Source of the DNA: Lachnospiraceae bacterium
GTDB lineage: Bacteria > Bacillota > Clostridia > Lachnospirales > Lachnospiraceae
NCBI GenBank assembly: GCA_022790615.1
Contig: JAAVXK010000139.1
Span: 1 to 39,149 of the forward strand
Direction: 5' to 3'
Length of the DNA: 39,149 nt
Position numbers and translations under genes: made by a program. The notes under the pieces are model-generated. The model did no database searches. It was not told where the DNA came from and saw only the letters and a program-made list of their open reading frames with translations. Below are positions 1 to 9,159 of this stretch, piece after piece; position 1 is the first letter of the stretch, and every line of letters begins with the position of its first letter.

Positions 1-3000
1 ATCGCATATCGCCGACAACCGCTCCGCTTCATTTTCACCGTCAGCCGCAACGGCAATCTGAAACTCGACAACCTCGCCGTCTATAACCATAATTCCGCGT
101 CCGCTGATGTCCTCCGGCATTATGGGAGGACGTCCATTAAGAATATCTAGATAATTACCCGGGTCGTTCATTTTCAATGTCAGATAAGCCGCAATATGTT
201 CCGTTACCCTGTAGTAAATGGAGTTACGCGTACTTCCCGTGATGACAAAATACAATCCAAATGTTTTACCCGCACTGATGATCTCGGTCAGACTATCTGC
301 CATATCCATGTATTTATCCCTGAAAGAAGAATAGTTGTCTATCAATACAACTACTGCGGGTAAGACACTCCTGCTTATAGCCCTGTAATCTGTAAAAGTT
401 CCGCAATTGCCGGCAGCAAACAGTTTTTTTCTCTCCTCGACCAAACCATGCAGAACAGAAATTAATTCAGACAGCTTCTGCTCGTCATCCGCAAACACCA
501 CTCCTCCCGAATGTGGGAGTGTATCCAAATAACCGAGATTTCTGCTTCCAAAATCCAAAGCATAGATATTCAGCTCGTCGGGAGTATAGCCGTAATCATT
601 AACCATCGAATATACCATTGTATGGAGGAAAGTTGTTTTTCCTGTTCCGCTTGCGCCATACAGGGCAATATGTCCGGTCTTTGTAAAATCTATAGTTAAC
701 GGTTTTTGCTCCTGTGTCCGGACGTAATCCACGATTCCTACAGTCGCCTGACACAAACCTTTGCCCTCATTCGTAAGCAAACCCAAAAGAACTTTTTTCG
801 GAAGCATGTCCATCCACAAAGGCTTTACACGGACATCTTTTTTCTGACCCAAAGAGACTATTTCAGCCACGATTGCTTCCATCTGCGTTTTATCAGACTT
901 ATCCCCCGACAAATCCAGTTTTGCACTGTGTACAGCCGCGGCGGTATTGTCTGTCATCTGTACGGTAATCTCCTCGTCCGGCATATATGTTTTGACCGGA
1001 ATATAATCGGCGCCGCTGTAGCCAGACTGGATACATTCATATATTTCATCATAACCTACCTGAATATATAGGCGACCCGGATTCTTTATCATTGCGGAAT
1101 CCGGCTTATTAATCATGTCAATACTGTCCTGTTTTTCAGCAACTTTCAGACATACCTTAAACCTGGAATTGCTCATTATCTGCGGGTCAACAATCCCGCT
1201 CGGTTTCTGTGTCGCAAGAATAAGGTGAACGCCAAGGCTGCGGCCAACCTGGGCTACATTGATTAGCTGCGCCAAAAACTCCGGCTGTTGTGTTTTCAGC
1301 TGTGCAAACTCATCAATAATAATTACAAGATGCGGCAAAGGAACCGTAAGTTTTCCGCCCTTATAGTATTTGTGGTATGAATTTATATCCAGCTTATCAA
1401 CTCCCAAAGCGGCCGCCGACTCGTTAAACAGCCTTTGCCGTGATTTGATTTCCGCCTCCAAAGATACTAATGCACGATAAAGAATGTTTCCAGACAAATT
1501 CGAAATAGTGGCGGCAAGGTGCGGAAGCGCAGGTGAAAATGGCTTTGACATGAACGGCCTCGCCATATCTCCCCCCTTAAAATCCACTAGTACAAACGCC
1601 ACTTCCCTTGGACTGAAGTTTACAGCCAGCGACAATACAAATGCCTGCAGAAATTCACTTTTACCCGAACCGGTAGTTCCCGCAACAAGACCATGGCATC
1701 CATGATATGCCTCATGTATATCTAAACTGAAAACTTCGCCGCCCGCCACAACGCCTATTGGCGCCGCGAGAGATTTTGCCGAATTATTGCTATCCCAATG
1801 TTGTTCAATATTCAGCTCAGACACGTTTCCCGCCTTATACATCTGCAGGAAAGAGACTTGCTCCGCTATGCCAAGCGAACGCTGACTGCGCCTTATATTA
1901 AGGTGAGACAGTTTATTTACAAAAGACGACATTTGTACCTTATCCGTCGAATCAGGCGAAAACGGGATGAAACGATTGGAATTCATATTTTTTATATAAT
2001 ATCCTGTCCTTGACTCGTCGCTTTGTATTATAGTCCTGCATGATTTCGGCAATCTCGTTATATCTCCATAAGCAAATATACTTGTCAAACCCACCTTATT
2101 ATCCGCGTCATACATATATCTTCCCAGCGCTTCCTTTTCAACCATGGATGGCTCTGTAATTATCAAAATATAATGCGGAACCGATACTGCGTTCCCATTT
2201 TCCAAAGTCTCCCTGTTCCTTAACGCTTCGTCTATTACATTAAAAACAAAGTGAACCTCGTCCGTGTTCGTGGCAAAAAAACGAACTTTTTTGTCATCAC
2301 TCCAAACATGCGGAACATTTTTATACATTTCAAATATCTGCGCCTGTTTAGGCGGCACAATAAACACAAGCTTAACCTCATCATAAGAATGAAGGGCAAT
2401 GACGTTCAAAATCACTTCATCCAAGATGGTTTTAATATTTTCACTGTCGCCAATTATGCCGATTGTGCGGTTATCAGAAATATTGAGTGTCAGCGGAACA
2501 TTGGACAGCGTTACATATTTTTTTGATAAAGCAGCCGGAAGCTCCCTCATATCGTCATCATGCAATTGAAAACCTTGACGCGGCACTTTAATTGAAACGT
2601 CAAACGGGCGGTCTCCAAGCCCCAGGCGAACCGCCAAAAAGTCAGTATCTTCATAAGAACGCTCCCATAGGCGCAGTCTGCTGGCTGCATCATCCAACAG
2701 CGAACACAAAATTCCCGGCGACGGGCTCATGGAATCATTCAAAAGACGTACAGACCGCTCAGCCCTCGCCGCCAACTGCTTCTCTATCTCACGGATGTAC
2801 GCTGAATACCTGTCCCTTCTATGCTTTTCCTCATGCGCAACACTCCTTTTTTGATAACTTCGCAGCAGGGACGGCCATAGCAAAGAACCGAGCAGCATCC
2901 CGACAGCCATCGTACTGCTGGCAATAAGCGTCGGAATATTACCGCCGCTCAAGGCGCTCGTCATTGAAACGCCAAGGCTCGCCAGCATTACCATAGACAT

Positions 3001-3837
3001 GGTAAGACTTGGCCCAATTGTTAAAATGGCCGGCGTTTTATCCATTGACGGTGGATTGGGCGGCGCATCCACTTCAATTTCACCGCTATCCAATGATTTC
3101 AGAATACGCGGGGTACTGACAAAATACTCTGTATTCTTATTCGCAGACAATGGGGCTTTCACAGGAAATGCATCCATCGCACCAAGCCCGCATTCAATCC
3201 TAAAATTTCTTATGGAAATATAACTTCCCATATACACAATGGACAAGCCCATCATAAAAATCTCGTCAAAGGGACTTAGCTTGTGCGAGTGAGTCCGTTT
3301 TCCATTGACATATATGCCAACACTGCGTTTCAAATCCTCAATATAGGCGTTTCCTCCATCATCAATCCTGATAACGGCATGTTTTTCACGCGAAATATAA
3401 TCTGTAAAATCAAAAGATATGTCGTTGATTGTCGTCCGTCCGATAAAGATGTTCGTGTTGTTTTCAACTCTATATTTTTGATACCCCAGCTCAATATCGG
3501 CAGACGCAAGAAACAGCGCCCTGAATACGGCGTTTTCATTATGGCCCTTAAATGTTATGTAGTCGCCGCTTTGAATAATATGATTATTGCAGGGATTGCC
3601 TTCTAAACTTGGCTCAAACAATCCATCATAGTGATGCTTTACTATATAAAAAACCGTTCCGTCCTTTTCTTCCTGAAAAAAGGGGATGGCATAGCCCTCC
3701 GGCAGACCGATTGTCTCCGCATACAACCTGCTGTTCCGGTTTTTCACAACATCGCTTAACATTCTTGATATGGCATGATTGCCAATAAAAAATGTAACCA
3801 AAAAATCCGCCATTAAGTTATTTTTTGTTTCCGCCAT
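1..3837 (-). CDS. essC: EssC-type FtsK/SpoIIIE ATPase of type VII secretion (C-terminus cut by window edge)
   Basis: An open minus-strand frame of 1279 codons begins at ATG 3837 and runs off the left edge. It reads MAETKNNLMADF at the start. An FHA domain is visible around residues 110-200, with the hallmark GR (133-134), SREKH and VNGK motifs. Two membrane segments follow at about 268-322. A degenerate ATPase region lacking a P-loop lies near 450-600. Two FtsK/SpoIIIE modules follow, with Walker A GTTGSGKS at 720-727, a Walker B IIIDEF, and a second Walker A GASGTGKT at 1061-1068. This order (FHA, two membrane helices, three ATPase domains) is that of EssC, the membrane motor that drives export of WXG100-family proteins in Firmicutes. 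Usual length is about 1400-1500 residues, so perhaps 100-200 are missing. No WXG100, YukD, EssA or EssB gene is in the window; they may lie beyond the left edge. The ribosome site before the start is weak (GGTGTG). Confidence 0.9.
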   Translation of the reverse strand, partial: MAETKNNLMADFLVTFFIGNHAISRMLSDVVKNRNSRLYAETIGLPEGYAIPFFQEEKDGTVFYIVKHHYDGLFEPSLEGNPCNNHIIQSGDYITFKGHNENAVFRALFLASADIELGYQKYRVENNTNIFIGRTTINDISFDFTDYISREKHAVIRIDDGGNAYIEDLKRSVGIYVNGKRTHSHKLSPFDEIFMMGLSIVYMGSYISIRNFRIECGLGAMDAFPVKAPLSANKNTEYFVSTPRILKSLDSGEIEVDAPPNPPSMDKTPAILTIGPSLTMSMVMLASLGVSMTSALSGGNIPTLIASSTMAVGMLLGSLLWPSLLRSYQKRSVAHEEKHRRDRYSAYIREIEKQLAARAERSVRLLNDSMSPSPGILCSLLDDAASRLRLWERSYEDTDFLAVRLGLGDRPFDVSIKVPRQGFQLHDDDMRELPAALSKKYVTLSNVPLTLNISDNRTIGIIGDSENIKTILDEVILNVIALHSYDEVKLVFIVPPKQAQIFEMYKNVPHVWSDDKKVRFFATNTDEVHFVFNVIDEALRNRETLENGNAVSVPHYILIITEPSMVEKEALGRYMYDADNKVGLTSIFAYGDITRLPKSCRTIIQSDESRTGYYIKNMNSNRFIPFSPDSTDKVQMSSFVNKLSHLNIRRSQRSLGIAEQVSFLQMYKAGNVSELNIEQHWDSNNSAKSLAAPIGVVAGGEVFSLDIHEAYHGCHGLVAGTTGSGKSEFLQAFVLSLAVNFSPREVAFVLVDFKGGDMARPFMSKPFSPALPHLAATISNLSGNILYRALVSLEAEIKSRQRLFNESAAALGVDKLDINSYHKYYKGGKLTVPLPHLVIIIDEFAQLKTQQPEFLAQLINVAQVGRSLGVHLILATQKPSGIVDPQIMSNSRFKVCLKVAEKQDSIDMINKPDSAMIKNPGRLYIQVGYDEIYECIQSGYSGADYIPVKTYMPDEEITVQMTDNTAAAVHSAKLDLSGDKSDKTQMEAIVAEIVSLGQKKDVRVKPLWMDMLPKKVLLGLLTNEGKGLCQATVGIVDYVRTQEQKPLTIDFTKTGHIALYGASGTGKTTFLHTMVYSMVNDYGYTPDELNIYALDFGSRNLGYLDTLPHSGGVVFADDEQKLSELISVLHGLVEERKKLFAAGNCGTFTDYRAISRSVLPAVVVLIDNYSSFRDKYMDMADSLTEIISAGKTFGLYFVITGSTRNSIYYRVTEHIAAYLTLKMNDPGNYLDILNGRPPIMPEDISGRGIMVIDGEVVEFQIAVAADGENEAERLSAICD

Positions 3838-3981
3838 TCTCACACCAACTTTGTTGTTATAATGTATAACTTCTGACTATGCTTTATAAATTCAATTTAC
3901 TTTTGCAGTTAATTTCATTGTTAATTTTGTACCATCCTTTAATTAACGTATTCTTCATACTACTATTCATGTAATTGTCAA

Positions 3982-4968
3982 TTACATATTCTTCCTTTCA
4001 CGAATCAAATTACGCATTGCGCTGAACTGATAATTTAATGCGGAATCATTTTCACTCATATTAATACTTGCCGTTAAAATATCTCCTCCCAGACATAACG
4101 CCATACGCTCCGTTTTCTCATTAATAAATTTCTTTTTCTTAGGATTGTATACTTTATGTAATTTTTCCTGAAAATTAATTGATTCTATATCCTGATAAAA
4201 AATCTCATTGGTTCTCTCACAATATAACTTTTGTGTTGATATATCGGCGTCTGCGCGATACCTTAACACCTGCGAGTCTGTAAACCAAAATACCGTTACT
4301 TCAATAAGCATGGAACGCATTCTGTCATCCGAGCCTATTCGGTACAATTCAATCGGGTCTGCTTCCGTACCGTTTTCCCTCAATCTTTTTAATAATTTTT
4401 TAATTAACATTACCGGCCACGTCATTAAGATAAATAAACCGGAGTTTTTTCTGTCTGCAACGGATTTTGCAATCTCAAAGCTTTCATCCGGAGTCGCGCC
4501 ATAACCTATAACTACAACAGGGTCTATAATGCTCACCTGTTCGTCAATGACAGAAAGTTTGTTTTTTCCTCGTTCCGTCAGTCTGCCAATAAGAGTTTTA
4601 CATGCTGAGTCAGCTATTGATTCACCATTATAATCAAACTTAATAAACCACATATAAATCCAACAGGCTAACGCAGCACACGTAAAAATAATAGTAAATT
4701 TCGTTATTAAAAAACCACAGAGGGATATTATTGTTAACAGCACCGGCCAAATCGGCCTTTTAGGCATAAAATATTTTCTGATTGTCTTCATATCACCCGT
4801 ACTTACAACCGTATTTCTATAACTTGTGCTATATTCTTCATTTCGTTGCATCCCTGCATTGTTATATGTACTTTGTTGGACACTGCTAGAAGCCTGTACC
4901 GGTGTTCCGCACACTTCACAAAACTTTGCATTTTCCTCCAATTGTGTTCCGCATTTAATACATTGCAT
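3982..4968 (-). CDS. Zinc-ribbon membrane protein of unknown function
   Basis: 328 residues. A zinc ribbon sits at the very N-terminus (CIKCG, 14 residues, CEVCG, residues 3-22). A polar linker follows, then two adjacent hydrophobic segments (roughly 75-115) and a long C-terminal domain that should lie in the cytoplasm. That domain has alternating beta-like stretches and ends in a Lys/Arg-rich tail; I do not recognise it. A GGAGG ten bases before ATG 4968 supports the start. The gene lies 29 bases after the YARHG gene and 144 bases before the EssC-like ATPase, all on one strand, so cotranscription is likely. The architecture recalls YdjG of the Bacillus PspA/YdjGHI membrane-stress set, but that is only a resemblance of layout. 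Its role in the secretion cluster is not known. Confidence 0.8.
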   Translation of the reverse strand: MQCIKCGTQLEENAKFCEVCGTPVQASSSVQQSTYNNAGMQRNEEYSTSYRNTVVSTGDMKTIRKYFMPKRPIWPVLLTIISLCGFLITKFTIIFTCAALACWIYMWFIKFDYNGESIADSACKTLIGRLTERGKNKLSVIDEQVSIIDPVVVIGYGATPDESFEIAKSVADRKNSGLFILMTWPVMLIKKLLKRLRENGTEADPIELYRIGSDDRMRSMLIEVTVFWFTDSQVLRYRADADISTQKLYCERTNEIFYQDIESINFQEKLHKVYNPKKKKFINEKTERMALCLGGDILTASINMSENDSALNYQFSAMRNLIRERKNM

Positions 4969-4997
4969 AATATTATTTCCTCCATCGTAATCATGCT

Positions 4998-6833
4998 TTA
5001 ATCTATACCTTCCAGTTTTTTAATGAGCTTTATATTGTCTTTTTCGTATACATTTAACATATCATCATTAAAGTCATCGCCGTCTATTGTGCCCGAATAC
5101 CATGACTTGCCCTCAAAATATGCGCTTAATTCCTCATCATCAAATTTTCTGCCATGCCGCGCATATATCTCATTTCTTGCCAAACGCAGTTCTCTTTTAG
5201 AAAACGCATCCAATACGGATTCTTTCACATATTCTGTGCTGCTGTTTGGAAGAATATAATCTTCATTCGTATCCGGCTGTTGTGATTCCGGCTGTTCAGA
5301 TGTCGGCTGTTCAGCGCTTCCCTCCGTATTATCCGCAGAACTTGCATTCTGAAGATTACCCGTAATCTCCGCCGTATAATCAATTTTACTGCTTACAACC
5401 AACTCCTGCTGCATCTTATCCGCGTCGGTATAACCGTCAACTTTATCCCAGTTATTATTCATCCCCAATTCTGTCGTTCCCTGAATATATGATTCCATCT
5501 CATAACTTATATCTCCGTCATACTTACAGATTACGTTTTTAAAACAAATTGGCATATATACCTTTGATGATGCAAATAACGGGTCCCCATTGACAACCCC
5601 GGCAGACGGATTATCGTAAGCGTATGTTTCTTTTGAAGAAACCTGTACGGAATGTATGATATATACGTAATTTTGATTTTCCGCACTGCTGTTTTCTTTA
5701 TTTACAAGAACATAACTTCCCTCGTAATGAACCGTATCCCCGCTTATATAATTAAAGTTGTTTGCCAGATAAACATCTATACAGTCTCTTGCTTCCTCCT
5801 GCATCTGATTCAATGCTGAATCGCTCAAATTCTCTGCTTTACTTAGATATGTATCCACCTCATTACAAGTATATTTCTTTGATGTCTGTGTCAAATCATA
5901 ACCGTTACTTTGTGCATCATATTCATCCAATTCAAAATATACCGTAATTTCTTCCCCTTTATTCAGACTGTCATATTCATCTGTATAAAACATGTTACTG
6001 TCAAGCAAATCACAGCTCCCATCATATTCCATGGATACATCCACATTCGGTGCGATACCTTCAAAGGTTACAGTAAGCCCGTCAAACGGGTCAAGGGGTT
6101 GTAAAGCCTCCAATCCTTCTACAATGTATTTGTAATCAACGCCAACAAATTTAATTCCGTATTCTTTTAACCTCTCATTGTCATACTTAAGCTCAACTAC
6201 AACTACATCTCCGTTACAGAGATTGTCAGATTCATTTTGGGACAGATGTATACAATCTATAAAGGTTTCAAGTGACGCACCTTTAAAATGTTCTTCCCAT
6301 TCATAATAAATATCATCTTCATCAACATCAACGCCTTTGGCCTGTAAGCATTTTGTTTGCAGTTTATCATATAATATATACGCTTTTGCAGAACCGGACT
6401 TGTTATAACCTGAAAGAGATACCTCAATGCAATCCGTAACATCTATCTTTTTATCCATTCCGGCCACAATACCGCCAATAATTATTATCATTACCAGTAC
6501 TGATAATATTGCAATCGGAACTGCCAGAAACATTTTATTTTCCCTACATTTTTCAATATATCTTTCTAAGCCTTTCTGCCCCTTGTCAGCTCCAATTTTT
6601 AAACCTTCCCTTGCTTTTTCGGCGCCTATCTTTAGCCCTTCTTTTGCCTTTTCACTCCCCTCTTTCCATCCTTCCTTTGCCTTTTCCGTAGCGTCCATAA
6701 CGCCTTTATTAATTTTCTCCCTGATATCGTCTTCTAAATTAACTCTGCCGCCACTTTCAACTTTGCACCCACAATTTTTACAAAAGGCCGCAGATTCATT
6801 CAGCTCCATGCCGCAATTTTTACATGTAATCAT
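4998..6833 (-). CDS. Zinc-ribbon, single-pass membrane protein with C-terminal YARHG domain
   Basis: 611 residues from ATG 6833. An in-frame GTG at 6848 was not used, because GGAGG lies eight bases before ATG 6833, the protein then begins directly with the zinc ribbon (CKNCG...CKNCG), and this ATG overlaps the stop of the upstream small gene (TGATG). Residues about 40-85 form a Lys/Glu/Gly-rich amphipathic repeat (units such as KAKEGLKIGAE). One membrane helix follows near 100-125, then a long extracellular part rich in Asp, Ser and Tyr, and an acidic Pro/Gln/Ser linker. The C-terminus holds a YARHG domain (LARNEIYARHG, then a WYSG motif), a family of bacterial extracellular domains of unknown function. 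The ribbon is cytoplasmic and the YARHG domain outside, so it could connect the two sides of the membrane. Position next to EssC suggests a link to type VII secretion; this is inference. Confidence 0.82.
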   Translation of the reverse strand: MITCKNCGMELNESAAFCKNCGCKVESGGRVNLEDDIREKINKGVMDATEKAKEGWKEGSEKAKEGLKIGAEKAREGLKIGADKGQKGLERYIEKCRENKMFLAVPIAILSVLVMIIIIGGIVAGMDKKIDVTDCIEVSLSGYNKSGSAKAYILYDKLQTKCLQAKGVDVDEDDIYYEWEEHFKGASLETFIDCIHLSQNESDNLCNGDVVVVELKYDNERLKEYGIKFVGVDYKYIVEGLEALQPLDPFDGLTVTFEGIAPNVDVSMEYDGSCDLLDSNMFYTDEYDSLNKGEEITVYFELDEYDAQSNGYDLTQTSKKYTCNEVDTYLSKAENLSDSALNQMQEEARDCIDVYLANNFNYISGDTVHYEGSYVLVNKENSSAENQNYVYIIHSVQVSSKETYAYDNPSAGVVNGDPLFASSKVYMPICFKNVICKYDGDISYEMESYIQGTTELGMNNNWDKVDGYTDADKMQQELVVSSKIDYTAEITGNLQNASSADNTEGSAEQPTSEQPESQQPDTNEDYILPNSSTEYVKESVLDAFSKRELRLARNEIYARHGRKFDDEELSAYFEGKSWYSGTIDGDDFNDDMLNVYEKDNIKLIKKLEGID

Positions 6834-6994
6834 CAGGCGTTCCTCCACATCATATAAAAATAATCAATTACCTGTTTTTGTTGAGATGTACGACCTTTTA
6901 TACGACGTTTATAATCTGCATTTTTTTGCATAGCTTCTGCAGACTTATCAATCATCAGCCCGGCCAAACACCCTCCTGCTTCTAAACATGCCAT
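6833..6994 (-). CDS. Small 53-residue protein within the zinc-ribbon cluster
   Basis: A short frame from ATG 6994 to TGA 6833-6835 encodes 53 residues starting MACLEAGGCLAGLMID and ending YFYMMWRNA. Support for a real gene: an AGGAGG eight bases before the ATG, and a stop codon that shares one base with the start of the YARHG gene (TGATG), a typical translational coupling. The first 15 residues are small and hydrophobic with two Cys; the middle is strongly basic and helical (KNADYKRRIKGR). It is not a WXG100 protein: too short and without a WxG motif. I do not recognise a family. It could be a small membrane-associated or regulatory subunit of the cluster. Confidence 0.65.
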   Translation of the reverse strand: MACLEAGGCLAGLMIDKSAEAMQKNADYKRRIKGRTSQQKQVIDYFYMMWRNA

Positions 6995-7049
6995 AACATA
7001 CGCCTCCTTAAATAATTATTTATATTCTAAAAAGCTATAGAAACAAGCT

Positions 7050-7643
7050 TTATATACAAACCGGCCTGTCCACTCCTAATATGTTGTATAGATTTGAAAT
7101 ATCCTCCTCTGAAACGCCCATTTGCTGTGCCATTGCATACGCCTCTACAAAATTAGGAGTTGTATTAAACATTTTTCTTTCAAAATAATCGTATTTTATG
7201 TATGCCTGAAAATAATAATAAATACCCTTAGGTTCTATCATAATAGCAGCGTTTATATATTCTTCCATTCTGTTAATAACCGGACGGGAAGATAAAAATG
7301 CCTTTTTCCCACCCAACAGGCAAATTGCTGCATAAAAATATATTTCTGAATTATCAAAATTATTTTCAATTGCTTTTTCAAAACATTGCAGCGCTTTATC
7401 ATACAACTTTAATTTCAAATAACAGAAAGCCATCGACATATTTATATCTTTATTGTCCGGGTTATCCGCCATTGCTTTTCTATATGTATTTGCCTGCTTA
7501 TTAATATCCGGTACAGTCCATTCACTAATGCTGTGAAAAGTAGAAATTACAATAGGCCGGAAACACTTTGGACAGTTTTTTGTTGCAGTTGTTATAGCCG
7601 CCGCACACCCCGGACATTCAAGTTCTATTATCTGATGAGCCAT
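7050..7643 (-). CDS. Zinc-ribbon TPR-repeat protein
   Basis: 197 residues. A zinc ribbon (CPGCA, then CPKCF) occupies residues 10-27. TPR-like helical repeats follow at about 50-170: NPDNKDINMSMAFCYLKLKLYDKALQCF is part of a clear unit, cut here to note its AFCYLKLKLYDKALQCF core. No signal peptide or membrane helix is visible, so the protein should be cytoplasmic and may act as an adaptor that binds other proteins. The start is supported by AAGGAGAGG eight bases before ATG 7643. It lies 116 bases after the SPFH gene and 55 bases before the 53-residue gene, all on one strand. The zinc ribbon plus TPR combination is common in small scaffold proteins; the partner here is unknown. Confidence 0.78.
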   Translation of the reverse strand: MAHQIIELECPGCAAAITTATKNCPKCFRPIVISTFHSISEWTVPDINKQANTYRKAMADNPDNKDINMSMAFCYLKLKLYDKALQCFEKAIENNFDNSEIYFYAAICLLGGKKAFLSSRPVINRMEEYINAAIMIEPKGIYYYFQAYIKYDYFERKMFNTTPNFVEAYAMAQQMGVSEEDISNLYNILGVDRPVCI

Positions 7644-7759
7644 CTCTATATCCTCTCCTTATCTTCTTGATTCGCATTTTCAATTTTTTTGTCGTATCCC
7701 GCGTTTTACTCTCTTTGTTTTTACCTGATAACAATCGTCATCCATACATTACACCCTGC

Positions 7760-8947
7760 TTATAACGGCTTGCCGCAATCTCCACAAAACTTCTGCATGA
7801 GATCATTTTCTTTTCCGCAGGAACGGCATTTTTTCACAAGCTTTGCTCCACACTCTCCGCAAAAAGCCTGCCCTGCAGGATTCAATTTTCCACATTTTCC
7901 GCACACAATCTCCGACTCCAAAGTCTTACCACAGGTTCCGCAAAACTTTTGCCCGGTTACATTCATTGCCCCGCAATGCGGGCAAGGCGCTTCATTATTG
8001 TTAGCATTAGATTCTCCGTGCGAATTATCGGTACTCAAATTCATGTTGCCGCCAATAGTCTGCAGCATTCCGCCTGCGGTTCCCGCAATACCAAAGCCCA
8101 TGCCAAGTCCTGCGCCTATATTTGCCAATCCGCCCGTACTTTCGTTTTCAGCCAGTCCTTCCATAATATCGAAAGACCTTCTCTGTCTGTAAAATTCTCC
8201 GCCCATGGACAATTCTTCTTTATATGTCCTAAGCTTTTCAAACTCATCTTTTGGCGGTGAAATCGTTTCAACATAAAAATTGACAATTTCCGCTCCAAAC
8301 CTGTCAAATTCATCTTTAACCACTTTCTCACAATCTACAGATATGTCATCTAAATATCCCGTCACCTCTAAAAAAGAAATTTTTTTTCGTATCATATAGG
8401 CAGAGATAACATTTTTTATTTTTGACGTCAGCAGCCCGCTAAAGTAACTTGCCACAAAATCATACGTAACTGTAGAACCGTTTGGAGCAGCGCCAATCAG
8501 TTCTGTAATGAACATTCTTGTATCATTAATTCTTAATCCATAAGTTCCATGCGATCGAATTGACAGTATAAGCCCGTACTTAGGGTCTTCAACCGAAAAT
8601 GCGTTTGAAGTTCCCCAATTCATATTTAATTTTGACGTTTTATTTATATAATAAATTTCTGCTGAAAAAGGCGTTTCTCCCCCAAAAGGCAGATTCACCA
8701 GCTTATGAAGCAATGGAAGGTTCCCCGTATGCAGCGTATGCGTTCCTGCCCCAAACAAATCAAGAGCTTCTCCTCCCTTAAAAAACAGGGCTTCCTGACC
8801 TTGATTAACAATCAGCTGCGAACCAAGTACAAAGCTTTCGTTTGGATATTTATATACAAGCCAGGGCGCGCCATTTGATGGACCATCATATTTTATTCGG
8901 TCAATGAATGCCCCACGCTTTTTGTTATCCTTGCCAAATATAGCCAT
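7760..8947 (-). CDS. SPFH-domain protein with three C-terminal zinc ribbons (YdjI / virion-core-like family)
   Basis: 395 residues. The first 280 or so form the SPFH/band-7 domain of the YdjI-type family (often named virion core protein-like), with the typical start FIDRIKYDG, the WLVYKYP and LGSQLIV stretches, and a helical end before an Ala/Gly-rich segment (GLGMGFGIAGTAGG). The last 90 residues contain three successive zinc ribbons: CPHCG/CGTCG, CGKCG/CGECG and CRSCG/CGDCG. Members assemble on membranes and can recruit other proteins; Bacillus YdjI works with YdjG, YdjH and PspA in membrane stress. The AAGGAG nine bases before ATG 8947 supports the start. It is the first gene after the promoter at 9029-9057 and so probably leads the whole minus-strand cluster. 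Confidence 0.85.
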   Translation of the reverse strand: MAIFGKDNKKRGAFIDRIKYDGPSNGAPWLVYKYPNESFVLGSQLIVNQGQEALFFKGGEALDLFGAGTHTLHTGNLPLLHKLVNLPFGGETPFSAEIYYINKTSKLNMNWGTSNAFSVEDPKYGLILSIRSHGTYGLRINDTRMFITELIGAAPNGSTVTYDFVASYFSGLLTSKIKNVISAYMIRKKISFLEVTGYLDDISVDCEKVVKDEFDRFGAEIVNFYVETISPPKDEFEKLRTYKEELSMGGEFYRQRRSFDIMEGLAENESTGGLANIGAGLGMGFGIAGTAGGMLQTIGGNMNLSTDNSHGESNANNNEAPCPHCGAMNVTGQKFCGTCGKTLESEIVCGKCGKLNPAGQAFCGECGAKLVKKCRSCGKENDLMQKFCGDCGKPL

Positions 8948-9028
8948 GCTGTATTTCTCCTTACCATTTATTAAGATTCATATACAAGCAAATATCCTTT
9001 TTACTCACCAAAAATATCTCCGTTGTTT

Positions 9029-9057
9029 ATTCTACTAATTACAACTTTAAATAACAA
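9029..9057 (-). promoter_or_regulatory. Predicted sigma-A promoter of the zinc-ribbon/EssC cluster
   Basis: On the minus strand TTGTTA (9057-9052) is followed by a 17-base spacer and TAGAAT (9034-9029). Each hexamer differs from consensus by one or two bases. It lies about 80 bases before ATG 8947 of the SPFH gene. No second promoter of this quality was seen further down the cluster, which fits a long transcript. Confidence 0.5.
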
Positions 9058-9159
9058 TCTGTGACTAAAATATATTTTTTTCCTCCACTTTTATGCATAA
9101 TTTATAAAACCATCTCTTTATATATGCCCAATTCCCCTTATTTCTCCTGCACCCCCGCT

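Noticed and set aside
511-3606. Several plus-strand frames of 60-120 codons
   Set aside because: All lie opposite the continuous 1279-codon EssC-type frame with its clear Walker, FHA and membrane motifs; none has a ribosome site or known domain.
3969-3987. Perfect 19-base palindrome ATGTAATTG-T-CAATTACAT at the end of the zinc-ribbon membrane gene
   Set aside because: Overlaps the stop codon, has an AT-only stem in effect and no T-run, so I do not call it a terminator; its role, if any, is unclear.
6833-6994. The 53-residue protein as a WXG100 secretion substrate
   Set aside because: Half the usual length and no WxG motif.
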